A stretch of DNA of 60,142 nucleotides, taken from assembly GCF_041909755.1 (NCBI RefSeq), contig NZ_JAYRCW010000005.1, forward strand, positions 1 to 60,142. Direction: 5' to 3'. The notes under the pieces are model-generated. The model was not told the origin of the DNA. It was given only the letters and a program-made list of their open reading frames with translations, and ran no database searches. A program made the position numbers and the translations under genes. Positions 12,204 through 19,470 of the stretch are shown one piece after another (the first letter of the stretch is position 1; each line of letters opens with the position of its first letter). The DNA is from Sandaracinobacteroides sp041909755 (GTDB lineage: Bacteria; Pseudomonadota; Alphaproteobacteria; Sphingomonadales; Sphingomonadaceae).

Positions 12204-12914
12204 ATGAGCACAGCCCATTTCAGGGGCCATTCCGCAAGGCGCGGCCTTGCCGGGGCCGGGACGCCGGCCGGGACGGACCAGCCGCAGGCGCCGGAGCGCG
12301 CCGCGCGCGAGAACAGCCGCGAAGCCTTGCTGGATGCCGCGAGCGCGCTGATGCGCGAACTGGACACGACGGAGATCGGCATCGTGGACATCGCCGCGCG
12401 CGCGGGCGTGAACCATGCGATGATCCGCTATTTCTTCGGCAGCAAGGAAGGGTTGCTGATGGCGCTGCTGGACCGGGACGTTACCCGGCGGATCCGGCAG
12501 CTGGGCCGGCTGTTCCACCTGGACGTGACCCCGACAGAGCGGATGCGCATCCACCTGAGCGGCATCCTCGACACCTATTTCGCGATTCCCTATCTGAACC
12601 GGCTGATCCAGCAGATGGTGCGCGAAGCAGACCCGGCGCGGGTACGCCATATCGGGGAGGAACTGCTGCAGCCCATCGCCAATGCGCAGGCGCGCATCAT
12701 CGAGGCGGGCGTCGCCAGTGGCGAGTTCCGGCCGGTGGACCCGAAGCTTTTCTACTTCAACACCATCGGCGCGGCAGACGGGCTCTATGCCAACCGCTTC
12801 ACACTGTCTGCCGTGTTCGGGGGCCTGCCCAATGCCGATCCGCTGCTGCACGCCCGTTACAGGGCACACACGGTGGAAACGCTGATGAAGGGCCTGCTGG
12901 CGGACCCGGCCTAG
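12204..12914 (+). CDS. TetR-family transcriptional regulator
   Basis: A 236-residue TetR-type repressor. The N-terminal helix-turn-helix is seen in TTEIGIVDIAARAGVNHAMI followed by RYFFGSKEGLLMALLDRDV. The C-terminal part is the ligand/dimer domain. The start is placed at the ATG at 12204 (MSTAHFRGH); an in-frame GTG at 12138 would add 22 residues and overlap the putative operator. It is divergent from the TonB-dependent receptor, which it probably controls together with the acyl-CoA operon. Its TAG stop shares the palindrome CTAG with the stop of the convergent TetR gene. Confidence 0.9.
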   Translation: MSTAHFRGHSARRGLAGAGTPAGTDQPQAPERAARENSREALLDAASALMRELDTTEIGIVDIAARAGVNHAMIRYFFGSKEGLLMALLDRDVTRRIRQLGRLFHLDVTPTERMRIHLSGILDTYFAIPYLNRLIQQMVREADPARVRHIGEELLQPIANAQARIIEAGVASGEFRPVDPKLFYFNTIGAADGLYANRFTLSAVFGGLPNADPLLHARYRAHTVETLMKGLLADPA

Positions 12915-13579
12915 GCCGGATCGGCCAGAATTCCGTCCAGCATCCGCCCGGCCAGCGCGGCGACCATCTGCCGGCGCGTTTCATCGACACCCTGCCAGCC
13001 GAGGATCGCCATGGTGACGGGGGCATGGGTGCTGTAGGCCGTGAGCGAGGCGAGCAACATCATCGCGGCCGCCCGCTCGGCCTCTCCGGCAGACGGCAGG
13101 CCGCGTGCGGCGGCGATCAGGTCCGCCACCAGCAGGATGCCGGGCTTCCACAGTTCGTTCAGAAGCAGCTCATAGCCGGGGCCGGGTTCGCTCAGTTCCC
13201 GCAGCACGAACGCGGTTTCCAGCTGCCCCGTCGCCGTTCCGGACATGCCGGCCACCAGCGATTCCAGGATGCGCTGCAACCAGCCGCGCGCACCGGCGCG
13301 GGACAGCCCCTCTGCATCCGCCGCGGTGCGGGCCGCCATCGCCAGCGGCAGCATATGGGCGCGATAGGCCTCGACAATGGCTTCGGCGCAGGCCCGGTGG
13401 AGGCCTTCCTTGTTGCCGAAATGGTAAGAGATCACCGGCAGCGTCACGCCGGCGCCCGATGCGATCATCCGTGTCGTCGCGCCCGACCAGCCCTCTTGCG
13501 CAAAGCAGCGCAGGCCGACGTCCAGAATGCGGGCGCGGGTGCCGTCTCGGCCGGGATCGCGGGGTTCGGGCATCGTCAT
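12911..13579 (-). CDS. TetR-family transcriptional regulator
   Basis: A 222-residue TetR-type regulator starting at MTMPEPRDPGRDG (ATG at 13579; a second ATG lies 6 bases further in). The DNA-binding domain is clear: ARILDVGLRCFAQEGWSGAT, MIASGAGVTLPVISYHFGNK, then EGLHRACAEAIV. The C-terminal domain resembles CerR/YbiH-like TetR proteins (WKPGILLVADLIAAARGLPS). It converges on the other TetR gene with a 4-base overlap in which CTAG provides both stop codons. Two strong inverted repeats lie 18-69 bp upstream of its start, between it and the divergent MpaB-like gene, so it probably regulates itself and that gene. Confidence 0.9.
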   Translation of the reverse strand: MTMPEPRDPGRDGTRARILDVGLRCFAQEGWSGATTRMIASGAGVTLPVISYHFGNKEGLHRACAEAIVEAYRAHMLPLAMAARTAADAEGLSRAGARGWLQRILESLVAGMSGTATGQLETAFVLRELSEPGPGYELLLNELWKPGILLVADLIAAARGLPSAGEAERAAAMMLLASLTAYSTHAPVTMAILGWQGVDETRRQMVAALAGRMLDGILADPA

Positions 13580-13597
13580 GCGGGCCTGATAGCAGCA

Positions 13598-13619
13598 ACA
13601 GGCTTGCCGCACAGCCTGT
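13598..13619. promoter_or_regulatory. Inverted repeat upstream of the second TetR gene
   Basis: ACAGGCT, an 8-base spacer, then AGCCTGT: perfect 7-base arms about 18 bp upstream of the TetR start codon. It may be an operator or a hairpin in the 5' leader of the TetR transcript. Confidence 0.4.
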
Positions 13620-13628
13620 CATGCGATA

Positions 13629-13648
13629 ATCCTATCACGCGATAGGAT
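13629..13648. promoter_or_regulatory. Candidate TetR operator, 8-base perfect dyad
   Basis: ATCCTATC-ACGC-GATAGGAT is a perfect dyad with 8-base arms in the region between the divergent TetR gene and the MpaB-like gene. It lies about 50 bp upstream of the TetR start and 66-135 bp upstream of the possible starts of the oxygenase-like gene. Size, symmetry and position are typical of TetR operators; the assignment is an inference. Confidence 0.55.
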
Positions 13649-13782
13649 GGCGGACCTAACTGAATGCCCCGCCCGCGAATGAGAGGAGGCCGCCGGGCCG
13701 CACGGCCGCGGCGCTGAATTTCGATTTCACGAAGCCGGCGGGCGAAGCGGCGCTTCTGGCCCCCGATTCGATCCAGTGGCGG

Positions 13783-14583
13783 GTGTTCCGCAACCCGATC
13801 GCCATGGGCATCGGCGGGATCGCCGCCGTGCTGATGGAGTTCGCGGACGCCCGCATCCGCAGCGGCGTGTGGGATCACAGCGTCTACAAGGTGGATCCGA
13901 TCGGCCGGTCCATGCGCACGGGCATGGCGGCGATGATCGGCGTCTATGGCCCGGCGCCCGCCGCCCGCAACCTGATCGCGGGCATCACCCGCATGCACGC
14001 AAAGGTGGGCGGCGAAACGCCCTCCGGCCAGAGCTATCGGGCGCTGGAGCCGGAGCTGCTGAACTGGGTGCATGCCACGGCCGCCTATGGCTTCCTCACC
14101 GCCTATTGCCGGTTCGTCAGGCCGCTGGACGAGGCCAGTCGCAACCGGTTCCTGGCCGAGGGGCGGCCCGTCGCCGAACTCTATGGCGTGACCGAGCCGG
14201 TCGAGACGGAGGCCCAGTTCGACCGGATGATGCGCAAACTGCTCCCCGGCTTCGAACCGCACCCCATCAACCTGGAATTCCTGGACATCATCCAGTCCGG
14301 CAAGGCGCAGCCGTCGCTGCCGAACTTCATCCACCGCGCGGTGGCGAGGGCCAGCGTTTCCATCCTGCCGCCGGAAGTCCGCGCCGTGCTGGAACTGGGC
14401 CGCGAATGGGATCTGACCTGGCGCGACCGGCTGATGCTGAAGGCCTTCGGACGGATGGCTGACCGCAAGCGCGATCCCCAGTCGCCCGCCTGGCAGGCGG
14501 CGATCCGGCTGGGCCTGCCAGGCGAATTCGCCTGGCTGCCGGACCGCGCGCAGCAGCGGATCCTGGCGAACCGGGCCGGATAG
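13783..14583 (+). CDS. Oxygenase MpaB family protein (DUF2236)
   Basis: At least 266 residues of the MpaB/DUF2236 family, which is related to latex-clearing protein and fungal MpaB, with histidine-ligated haem in characterised members. Family features are IGGIAAVLMEFADARIRSGV, the VWDHSVY segment, LLNWVHATAAYGFL (the likely haem His) and MMRKLLPGFEPHPI. The first usual start is the GTG at 13783, but family-like sequence continues upstream in frame (FDFTKPAGEAALLAPDSIQW) back to about 13714, and there is no ATG, GTG or TTG before the stop at 13657. A CTG at 13714 or a small frameshift near 13690-13712 could explain this. It is divergent from a TetR gene with a dyad between them. The reaction and substrate are unknown; some family members cleave C-C bonds of terpenoid chains. 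Confidence 0.85.
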   Translation: MFRNPIAMGIGGIAAVLMEFADARIRSGVWDHSVYKVDPIGRSMRTGMAAMIGVYGPAPAARNLIAGITRMHAKVGGETPSGQSYRALEPELLNWVHATAAYGFLTAYCRFVRPLDEASRNRFLAEGRPVAELYGVTEPVETEAQFDRMMRKLLPGFEPHPINLEFLDIIQSGKAQPSLPNFIHRAVARASVSILPPEVRAVLELGREWDLTWRDRLMLKAFGRMADRKRDPQSPAWQAAIRLGLPGEFAWLPDRAQQRILANRAG

Positions 14584-14591
14584 CCCGGCGA

Positions 14592-15008
14592 TCAGTCGTC
14601 GACGGGTTCGGTCGCGGCCTTCACACCTTCGACCACGGTCTTCGCCGCGCCCACCACGTTCAGCCCCTGGGTGCAGCCGGTGATGCCGCCGGCACCTGCG
14701 GTCGAGCAGCTGCCGATGCCGGTGGCGGCCGTGCGGCCGCTGACGATGGCGGCCCGGTTGGCGGCCACCTGGTCCTCGCGGGCGATCTGGGCGGCCTTGT
14801 CGGCTTCGCGGATATCCTTGGGGATGCGGTAGCGCTCTTCCTCGGGGCGGCGGGCGCACACGATGATCTCGTCCGGATTGCTGGCCTTGGGGCAGGGATC
14901 CTCCCCGAACACCACCACCGTGCGCGAGCGATAGCCGCCGTCCTGCGCGGCAGCCGGGACGGCCGCGAGCGGGGCAGCCGCCAGTGCAAGTGCGAGGATC
15001 CAGCGCAT
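14592..15008 (-). CDS. Small secreted hypothetical protein with conserved Cys pairs
   Basis: A 138-residue protein starting at MRWILALALAAAPLAAVPAA (ATG at 15008), with a clear signal peptide cut after AAAQ. The mature part has the block DPCPKASNPDEIIVCARRPE followed by EERYRIPKDIREADKAA, and a C-terminal pair in GSCSTAGAGGITGCTQG. Four Cys suggest two disulfides in the periplasm. Proteins with the same DPCP/NPDEI/CARRPEEERYRIPK block recur in sphingomonads without known function. It converges on the MpaB-like gene with an 8-bp gap. No function is proposed. Confidence 0.8.
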   Translation of the reverse strand: MRWILALALAAAPLAAVPAAAQDGGYRSRTVVVFGEDPCPKASNPDEIIVCARRPEEERYRIPKDIREADKAAQIAREDQVAANRAAIVSGRTAATGIGSCSTAGAGGITGCTQGLNVVGAAKTVVEGVKAATEPVDD

Positions 15009-15156
15009 CGGTCGTCCTTTCCAGCGAGGTGTCCGGCCAAGCAGACACCAGCGCCTATGAACCGGGGCTGACATCGGCGCAACCATCCCCCCTGCTTCTC
15101 CAGTTGACCGAACGGCCGCCCGGCCCGCACGAAGCGGAACGGAACAGACGGAGAGC

Positions 15157-16488
15157 ATGGGGTTGGCAGCCGGAATCCACATGATGGGCGTGAACGCCCT
15201 GCGCGCAGCTTATGCTGATGGGCGGGTCAGCGTCGTGGCCGCCATCGATCACCACCTCGCCCGGATCGAGCGGTTCGATTCCGACCTCAGGGCCTTCACT
15301 TTCGTGGATGCGGCGGGCGCACGGGCCGCCGCGCAGGACAGCGCCGCCCGCTTCGAGGCCGGGACGGCACGGCCGCTGGAAGGCGTGCCCATCGCCATCA
15401 AGGGCAATATCGACGTGGCGGGCTGGCCGGTTTCCGCCGGCCTCAACGCCTGGCGGGACCGGCGCGCGCCCCGCGACGCCGCCGCCGTTTCACGCCTGAG
15501 GGCGGCCGGCGCGATCCTCATCGGCCTCACCAACCTGCACGAAGGCGCGCTGGGGGCGACAACGGACAACCCCTTCTTCGGGCAGACACAGAACCCCCAT
15601 CGCCCCGGCCATACGCCGGGCGGATCCTCCGGCGGTTCGGCCGCAGCCGTCGCGGCCGGGCTGTGCACGGCGGCGCTGGGAACCGACACGCTGGGTTCGA
15701 TCCGGATTCCGGCCAGCTATTGCGGCATTTCGGGCCTGAAGCCGGGGCCGGGCCGGGTGCCGCCCGACGGGCTGATCCCGCTGGTGCCCCGGTGGGACGT
15801 GATCGGCCCGCTGGGCCGGTCGGCGGCGGATTGCGCGGCGCTGTTCGCCGTGCTGGCGGACGGGCAGCCGTCGCCTGCCATGGCGCGGGTCGCGCGGCTG
15901 TCGGGCTGGCGCGGCGCAGAGGTTGATCCCGCCGTCGATGCTGCGGTGCGGCTGTCCGCCTCGCTGCTGGAAGGGTTGGGGATCGAGGTGCGCAGCCGCC
16001 ATGCGGCCATCGATTTCGACCGCCTGCGGCTCGCCGGATTCCTGGAGGCTTCCATCGGCGCGCGCGATGCCTTCGGCACGGCGGCAGAGCAGGAGCCATC
16101 GGGCTTCTCCCCCGCGTTCCTCACCTATCTGCGCTTTGCGGGCGACATCGACCCATCGGCGCGGGCGCAGGGGCTGAAGGCGATCGAAACCGCCGCGACA
16201 GAGGTGCGCGCCCTGTTGCGGATGGCCGATGCCATCCTGCTGCCTGCGACGCCGCAGGCCGCCTTCCCGCACGGAGAGCATGGCCCGGCGACGCTGGCCG
16301 ATTTCACCTCGCTCGCCAGTTTCGCGGGGCTGCCGGCGCTGGTGGTGCCTGCGGGGTGGACGGCCGACGGCCTGCCGCTGGGCGTGCAGCTGATCGGCCG
16401 CGACGGCGGGGAACCTGCGCTGCTGGATCTGGGCGCGCGGCTGGAAACCGCCCTGAACGCCTGGCGCCCTCCCGCCGCCTTTCGATAG
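15157..16488 (+). CDS. Amidase (amidase-signature family)
   Basis: A 443-residue amidase-signature hydrolase, likely cytoplasmic because it lacks a signal peptide. The Ser-cisSer-Lys triad is visible: Lys in PIAIKGNIDV, the glycine/serine-rich GGSSGGSAAAVAAG with the bridging Ser, and the nucleophile Ser in GTDTLGSIRIPASYCG. The length fits. The start ATG at 15157 follows a GGAGAG ribosome binding site; an alternative is the ATG at 15181. Specificity (aryl-amide, indoleacetamide, urethane or other) cannot be read. It is not GatA, because no gatC or gatB is adjacent. Its stop lies in a dyad shared with the convergent gene. Confidence 0.9.
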   Translation: MGLAAGIHMMGVNALRAAYADGRVSVVAAIDHHLARIERFDSDLRAFTFVDAAGARAAAQDSAARFEAGTARPLEGVPIAIKGNIDVAGWPVSAGLNAWRDRRAPRDAAAVSRLRAAGAILIGLTNLHEGALGATTDNPFFGQTQNPHRPGHTPGGSSGGSAAAVAAGLCTAALGTDTLGSIRIPASYCGISGLKPGPGRVPPDGLIPLVPRWDVIGPLGRSAADCAALFAVLADGQPSPAMARVARLSGWRGAEVDPAVDAAVRLSASLLEGLGIEVRSRHAAIDFDRLRLAGFLEASIGARDAFGTAAEQEPSGFSPAFLTYLRFAGDIDPSARAQGLKAIETAATEVRALLRMADAILLPATPQAAFPHGEHGPATLADFTSLASFAGLPALVVPAGWTADGLPLGVQLIGRDGGEPALLDLGARLETALNAWRPPAAFR

Positions 16489-16500
16489 GCGCCGCGCCTA
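16486..16500. terminator. Short dyad containing both convergent stop codons
   Basis: TAGGCG-CCG-CGCCTA: the left arm carries the amidase TAG and the right arm the TAG of the convergent gene. It is a 6-base-pair stem with a 3-base loop and no T-run, so any terminator role is weak. Confidence 0.25.
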
Positions 16501-17679
16501 CCAGAACTGCTCGCAATTCGTCGGGCCGCGCGGGGGTGGCGCGCCATCCAGCCGCACGGTCGCCGTATAATGGCTCCAGGCGTTGGCGGTGGGCGCCGTC
16601 CGTTCATAGACCGTCAGATCGAAGGGCGGCCGGCCCGGAAAGGCGACCAGCCAGCTGCGTTCGCCCTCGCCCGCGCCCATTTTCTCGCAGCGGGTCAGCG
16701 TCAATTTCGCGCCGCGCGCGGCGAAGGCCTCCGGGATGTTCAGCGGCAGCATCTCGCCCACCTTCGTCCAGCCGACGCTTGCCTTTTCGGGCCGCCCCGC
16801 GCCTTCGACGACCATGGTGAAACCACCCAGCTGGCCGCTGGCAAGCTGCCCCTTTTCCGGCCGCGCCGCCCAGCGCACACCCTGCATCCGCTGGCGCAGG
16901 TCTGCCAGCGGGGGCGGCGCGCCGGGGCCGCCGGGACCGGCGCGCAGCAGCGCCTCTGCCACCTGCTGGCTGGCGGCGACGCGCCCCCACTCCTCGGCGC
17001 AGGCCGGATCGATCCAATCCGTCTTCGCGGGCCGATCGGCCAGATAGCGCTTGCGGCAGGCCGCCTTGAACCGCGCCTCGGCATCCGCCGCCACGGGCGG
17101 AACGGCGGCAGCAGGGGCGGGCTTGCCGCCGGCCGCCTGCGCCGGGGCAGCGGGCGGGGCGCCCGCTGCGACCGCAGTCCCCGTCGCCGGGCGGGCGGCA
17201 ATCTTGCGGCCGTCAGTTGCCACCTCGTCGAAGCGGCTTGCGGCCGCGTTCCAGCGCAGCTCATCCCCGCAGCGCGCCGGGCCGCCGCAGGCCGGGCCGG
17301 ACCGGGCGATCTGAAGCCGGGCCGGCTTCCCCGCCAGCACGCGATAGGCGATCACCCGGTCCGCAAAGGCGAGGCGGGCGTTGCCACCCTCCCCCACCCA
17401 CAGCTCCAGCCGGGACGCGCCGTCGGGGCGGAACAGCGCCGGCTTGCCGACGCAGGGCATATTGCCTTCCGAAACGATGAAATCCGTCCGCCCGTCGCCG
17501 CTGAAATCGGCGGGGATCACGAAGCGGCCCTGCCCCGTCATGCTGCCCAGCGTTCCGCCCGCCTGCGCGCATCGCGCCACCAGTTCGTTCACGCGGGTCT
17601 TGATGGCCTCTGGCACGCCCGACTGCGCGCTGGCCGGTGCTGCAATCATCGCAGCCGCAAGCAGTGCCGGAATTCTCAT
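16498..17679 (-). CDS. Secreted hypothetical protein
   Basis: A 393-residue protein with signal peptide MRIPALLAAAMIAAPASAQ and a GGAGGGCG ribosome binding site before the ATG at 17679. The first domain (about residues 20-165) includes IPADFSGDGRTDFIV, which looks like an FG-GAP/EF-hand-like calcium loop, and several Cys (CVGK, GPACGGPARCGDEL). An Ala/Pro/Gly linker (about 165-200) leads to a second domain with CRKRYLADRP and a C-terminal CEKMGAGEGERSWL block. The layout suggests a two-domain periplasmic protein. I do not recognise the family and propose no function. Confidence 0.78.
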   Translation of the reverse strand: MRIPALLAAAMIAAPASAQSGVPEAIKTRVNELVARCAQAGGTLGSMTGQGRFVIPADFSGDGRTDFIVSEGNMPCVGKPALFRPDGASRLELWVGEGGNARLAFADRVIAYRVLAGKPARLQIARSGPACGGPARCGDELRWNAAASRFDEVATDGRKIAARPATGTAVAAGAPPAAPAQAAGGKPAPAAAVPPVAADAEARFKAACRKRYLADRPAKTDWIDPACAEEWGRVAASQQVAEALLRAGPGGPGAPPPLADLRQRMQGVRWAARPEKGQLASGQLGGFTMVVEGAGRPEKASVGWTKVGEMLPLNIPEAFAARGAKLTLTRCEKMGAGEGERSWLVAFPGRPPFDLTVYERTAPTANAWSHYTATVRLDGAPPPRGPTNCEQFW

Positions 17680-17745
17680 CGGTCGCCCTCCTGACCACGC
17701 CGCCCGCGCCGGAGTTTGGCGGCAAGGCCGGGGTGCTGCAACCCG

Positions 17746-18324
17746 TCAGTCCAGCCGGGCGAGGAAATCCGCGACAGCAACGGGGTAAAGCCGGTGTTCG
17801 GCCGCCAGCACGCGGGCGGCCAGTGTTTCGGGCGTGTCGCCCGGCGCCACCGGCACCCGCGCCTGCGCCAGGATGGGCCCTGCATCCAGCTCCTCCGTCA
17901 CCAGATGCACGGTGCAGCCGGCCTCTGCATCGCCTGCCGCCAGCGCACGCGCATGGGTGTCGAGCCCGGGATAGAGCGGCAGGAGCGAGGGGTGGATGTT
18001 CACCATCCGGCCCGCCCAGCGGCGGACGAAACCGGGCGTCAGGATGCGCATGAAGCCTGCGAGCGCGATCGCCTCCACGCCATGCGCCTCCAGTTCGGCG
18101 CTGACGGCGGCGTCGAAACTCTCCCGGTCGGGGTGGGCCTTTGCGGAAACCACCGCTGTCGGCAGGCCAAGCGCCTGCGCGGCCGCCAGCCCGGCGGCTG
18201 TCGCGCGGTTCGAAAGCACCAGCACGATCTCGCCGGGAAAGCCCGGATCGCGCGCGGCATCGGCCAGCGCCAGCATGTTGGAGCCGCGCCCGGACAGCAG
18301 CACGGCGATCCGCTTCCTAGGCAT
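17746..18324 (-). CDS. purN: Phosphoribosylglycinamide formyltransferase (PurN)
   Basis: A 192-residue GAR transformylase that moves the formyl group of 10-formyltetrahydrofolate to GAR, the third step of purine synthesis. Start MPRKRIAVLLSGRGSNMLAL at 18324. The folate-binding and catalytic motifs are present: AGFMRILTPGFV, NIHPSLLPLYPG with the catalytic His, and TEELDAGPILAQ with the catalytic Asp. The ATG lies 8 bp inside the end of purM, so the two are translationally coupled. The formate-dependent alternative, purT, is about 23 kb away in the same window. Confidence 0.96.
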   Translation of the reverse strand: MPRKRIAVLLSGRGSNMLALADAARDPGFPGEIVLVLSNRATAAGLAAAQALGLPTAVVSAKAHPDRESFDAAVSAELEAHGVEAIALAGFMRILTPGFVRRWAGRMVNIHPSLLPLYPGLDTHARALAAGDAEAGCTVHLVTEELDAGPILAQARVPVAPGDTPETLAARVLAAEHRLYPVAVADFLARLD

Positions 18325-19408
18325 TATGGGATGCAACCCAGCCTTCCGCCTGACCCCAGAGCCCGGCGCCGCCGCGCAGCTCGCACCCCTTCGCCCCGGC
18401 AACGATCGCGCCCACGGCAAAGACGGTTTCGCCCGCGGCCTTCAGCGCCGCCGTCACCTCGGCGGCCTCTGCCGGGGCGACGGCGAGGATCATGCCGATA
18501 CCGCAGTTGAAGGTGCGCGCCAGTTCGGCGGCTTCCATCCGGCCCTGCTGCTGCAGCCAGCCGAACAGCGGGGGCAAAGGCCAGCTTGCGGCATCGATCA
18601 CGGCGCGCGTGCCAGAGGGCAGCACGCGCGGCACATTTTCCAAGAGCCCGCCGCCGGTGATGTGCGCCAGCGCGTGGATGCGCCCTGCCTTCAGCAGCGG
18701 CAGCAGCGGCTTCACATACAGGCGGGTGGGCGCCAGCAGCGTGTCGATCAGCGGCGTTTCCGGATCGAAGGGGGCCGGGGCATCCAGCGCCTCGCCCTCC
18801 ACCAGCCGCCGCAGCAGCGAATAGCCGTTGGAATGCGCGCCCGACGATCCGATCCCCAGCAGGATGTCGCCTGCCGCAACCCGGTCCCCGGTCAGCAGGG
18901 CGGTGCGCTCCACGGCGCCCACGGCAAAGCCGCCCAGGTCATAATCGCCCGGCGCATACATGCCGGGCATTTCCGCCGTTTCCCCGCCGATCAGCGCGCA
19001 GCCGGCCTGGGCGCAGGCGCGGGCGATGCCGGCGACAACCTCTTCGGCAACGCCCGTCTCCAGCTTCCCGGTGGCGAAATAGTCCAGGAAGAACAGCGGC
19101 TCCGCGCCCTGCACGATCAGGTCGTTCACGCACATGGCGACAAGATCCTGCCCGATGGTGCCGTGGCGGCCCGTTTCGATGGCAAGCTTCAGCTTGGTGC
19201 CCACCCCATCCGTCGCCGCGACCAGCAGCGGATCCGTGAATCCGGCCGCCTTCAGATCGAAGATGCCGCCGAACCCGCCGATCTCGGCGTCGGCGCCCGG
19301 GCGGCGCGTGGCGCGCACCAGCGGGGCGATCATCTTCACCAGCTGGTTGCCGGCTTCGATGGAGACGCCGGCGTCGGCATAGGTGGCGGGGCGGTTGGGC
19401 GTGGTCAT
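18317..19408 (-). CDS. purM: Phosphoribosylformylglycinamidine cyclo-ligase (PurM, AIR synthetase)
   Basis: A 363-residue ATP-dependent cyclase of formylglycinamidine ribonucleotide to AIR, the fifth step of purine synthesis. The start MTTPNRPATYADAGVSIEAG is at 19408. Signature segments are ATDGVGTKLKLA, GAEPLFFLDYFATGKL, GGETAEMPGMYAPGDYDLGG and SSGAHSNGYSLLR, as in the PurM/ThiL/SelD family. It is followed directly by purN (8-bp overlap) and is divergent from a secreted-protein gene 62 bp away, an arrangement common in Alphaproteobacteria. Confidence 0.97.
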   Translation of the reverse strand: MTTPNRPATYADAGVSIEAGNQLVKMIAPLVRATRRPGADAEIGGFGGIFDLKAAGFTDPLLVAATDGVGTKLKLAIETGRHGTIGQDLVAMCVNDLIVQGAEPLFFLDYFATGKLETGVAEEVVAGIARACAQAGCALIGGETAEMPGMYAPGDYDLGGFAVGAVERTALLTGDRVAAGDILLGIGSSGAHSNGYSLLRRLVEGEALDAPAPFDPETPLIDTLLAPTRLYVKPLLPLLKAGRIHALAHITGGGLLENVPRVLPSGTRAVIDAASWPLPPLFGWLQQQGRMEAAELARTFNCGIGMILAVAPAEAAEVTAALKAAGETVFAVGAIVAGAKGCELRGGAGLWGQAEGWVASHNA

Positions 19409-19470
19409 TGGCGCGCTCTAGCGCCTTGGGCCTTGGAATCCCACCCTGCATGCGCCAAAGGCAGGGCAAG

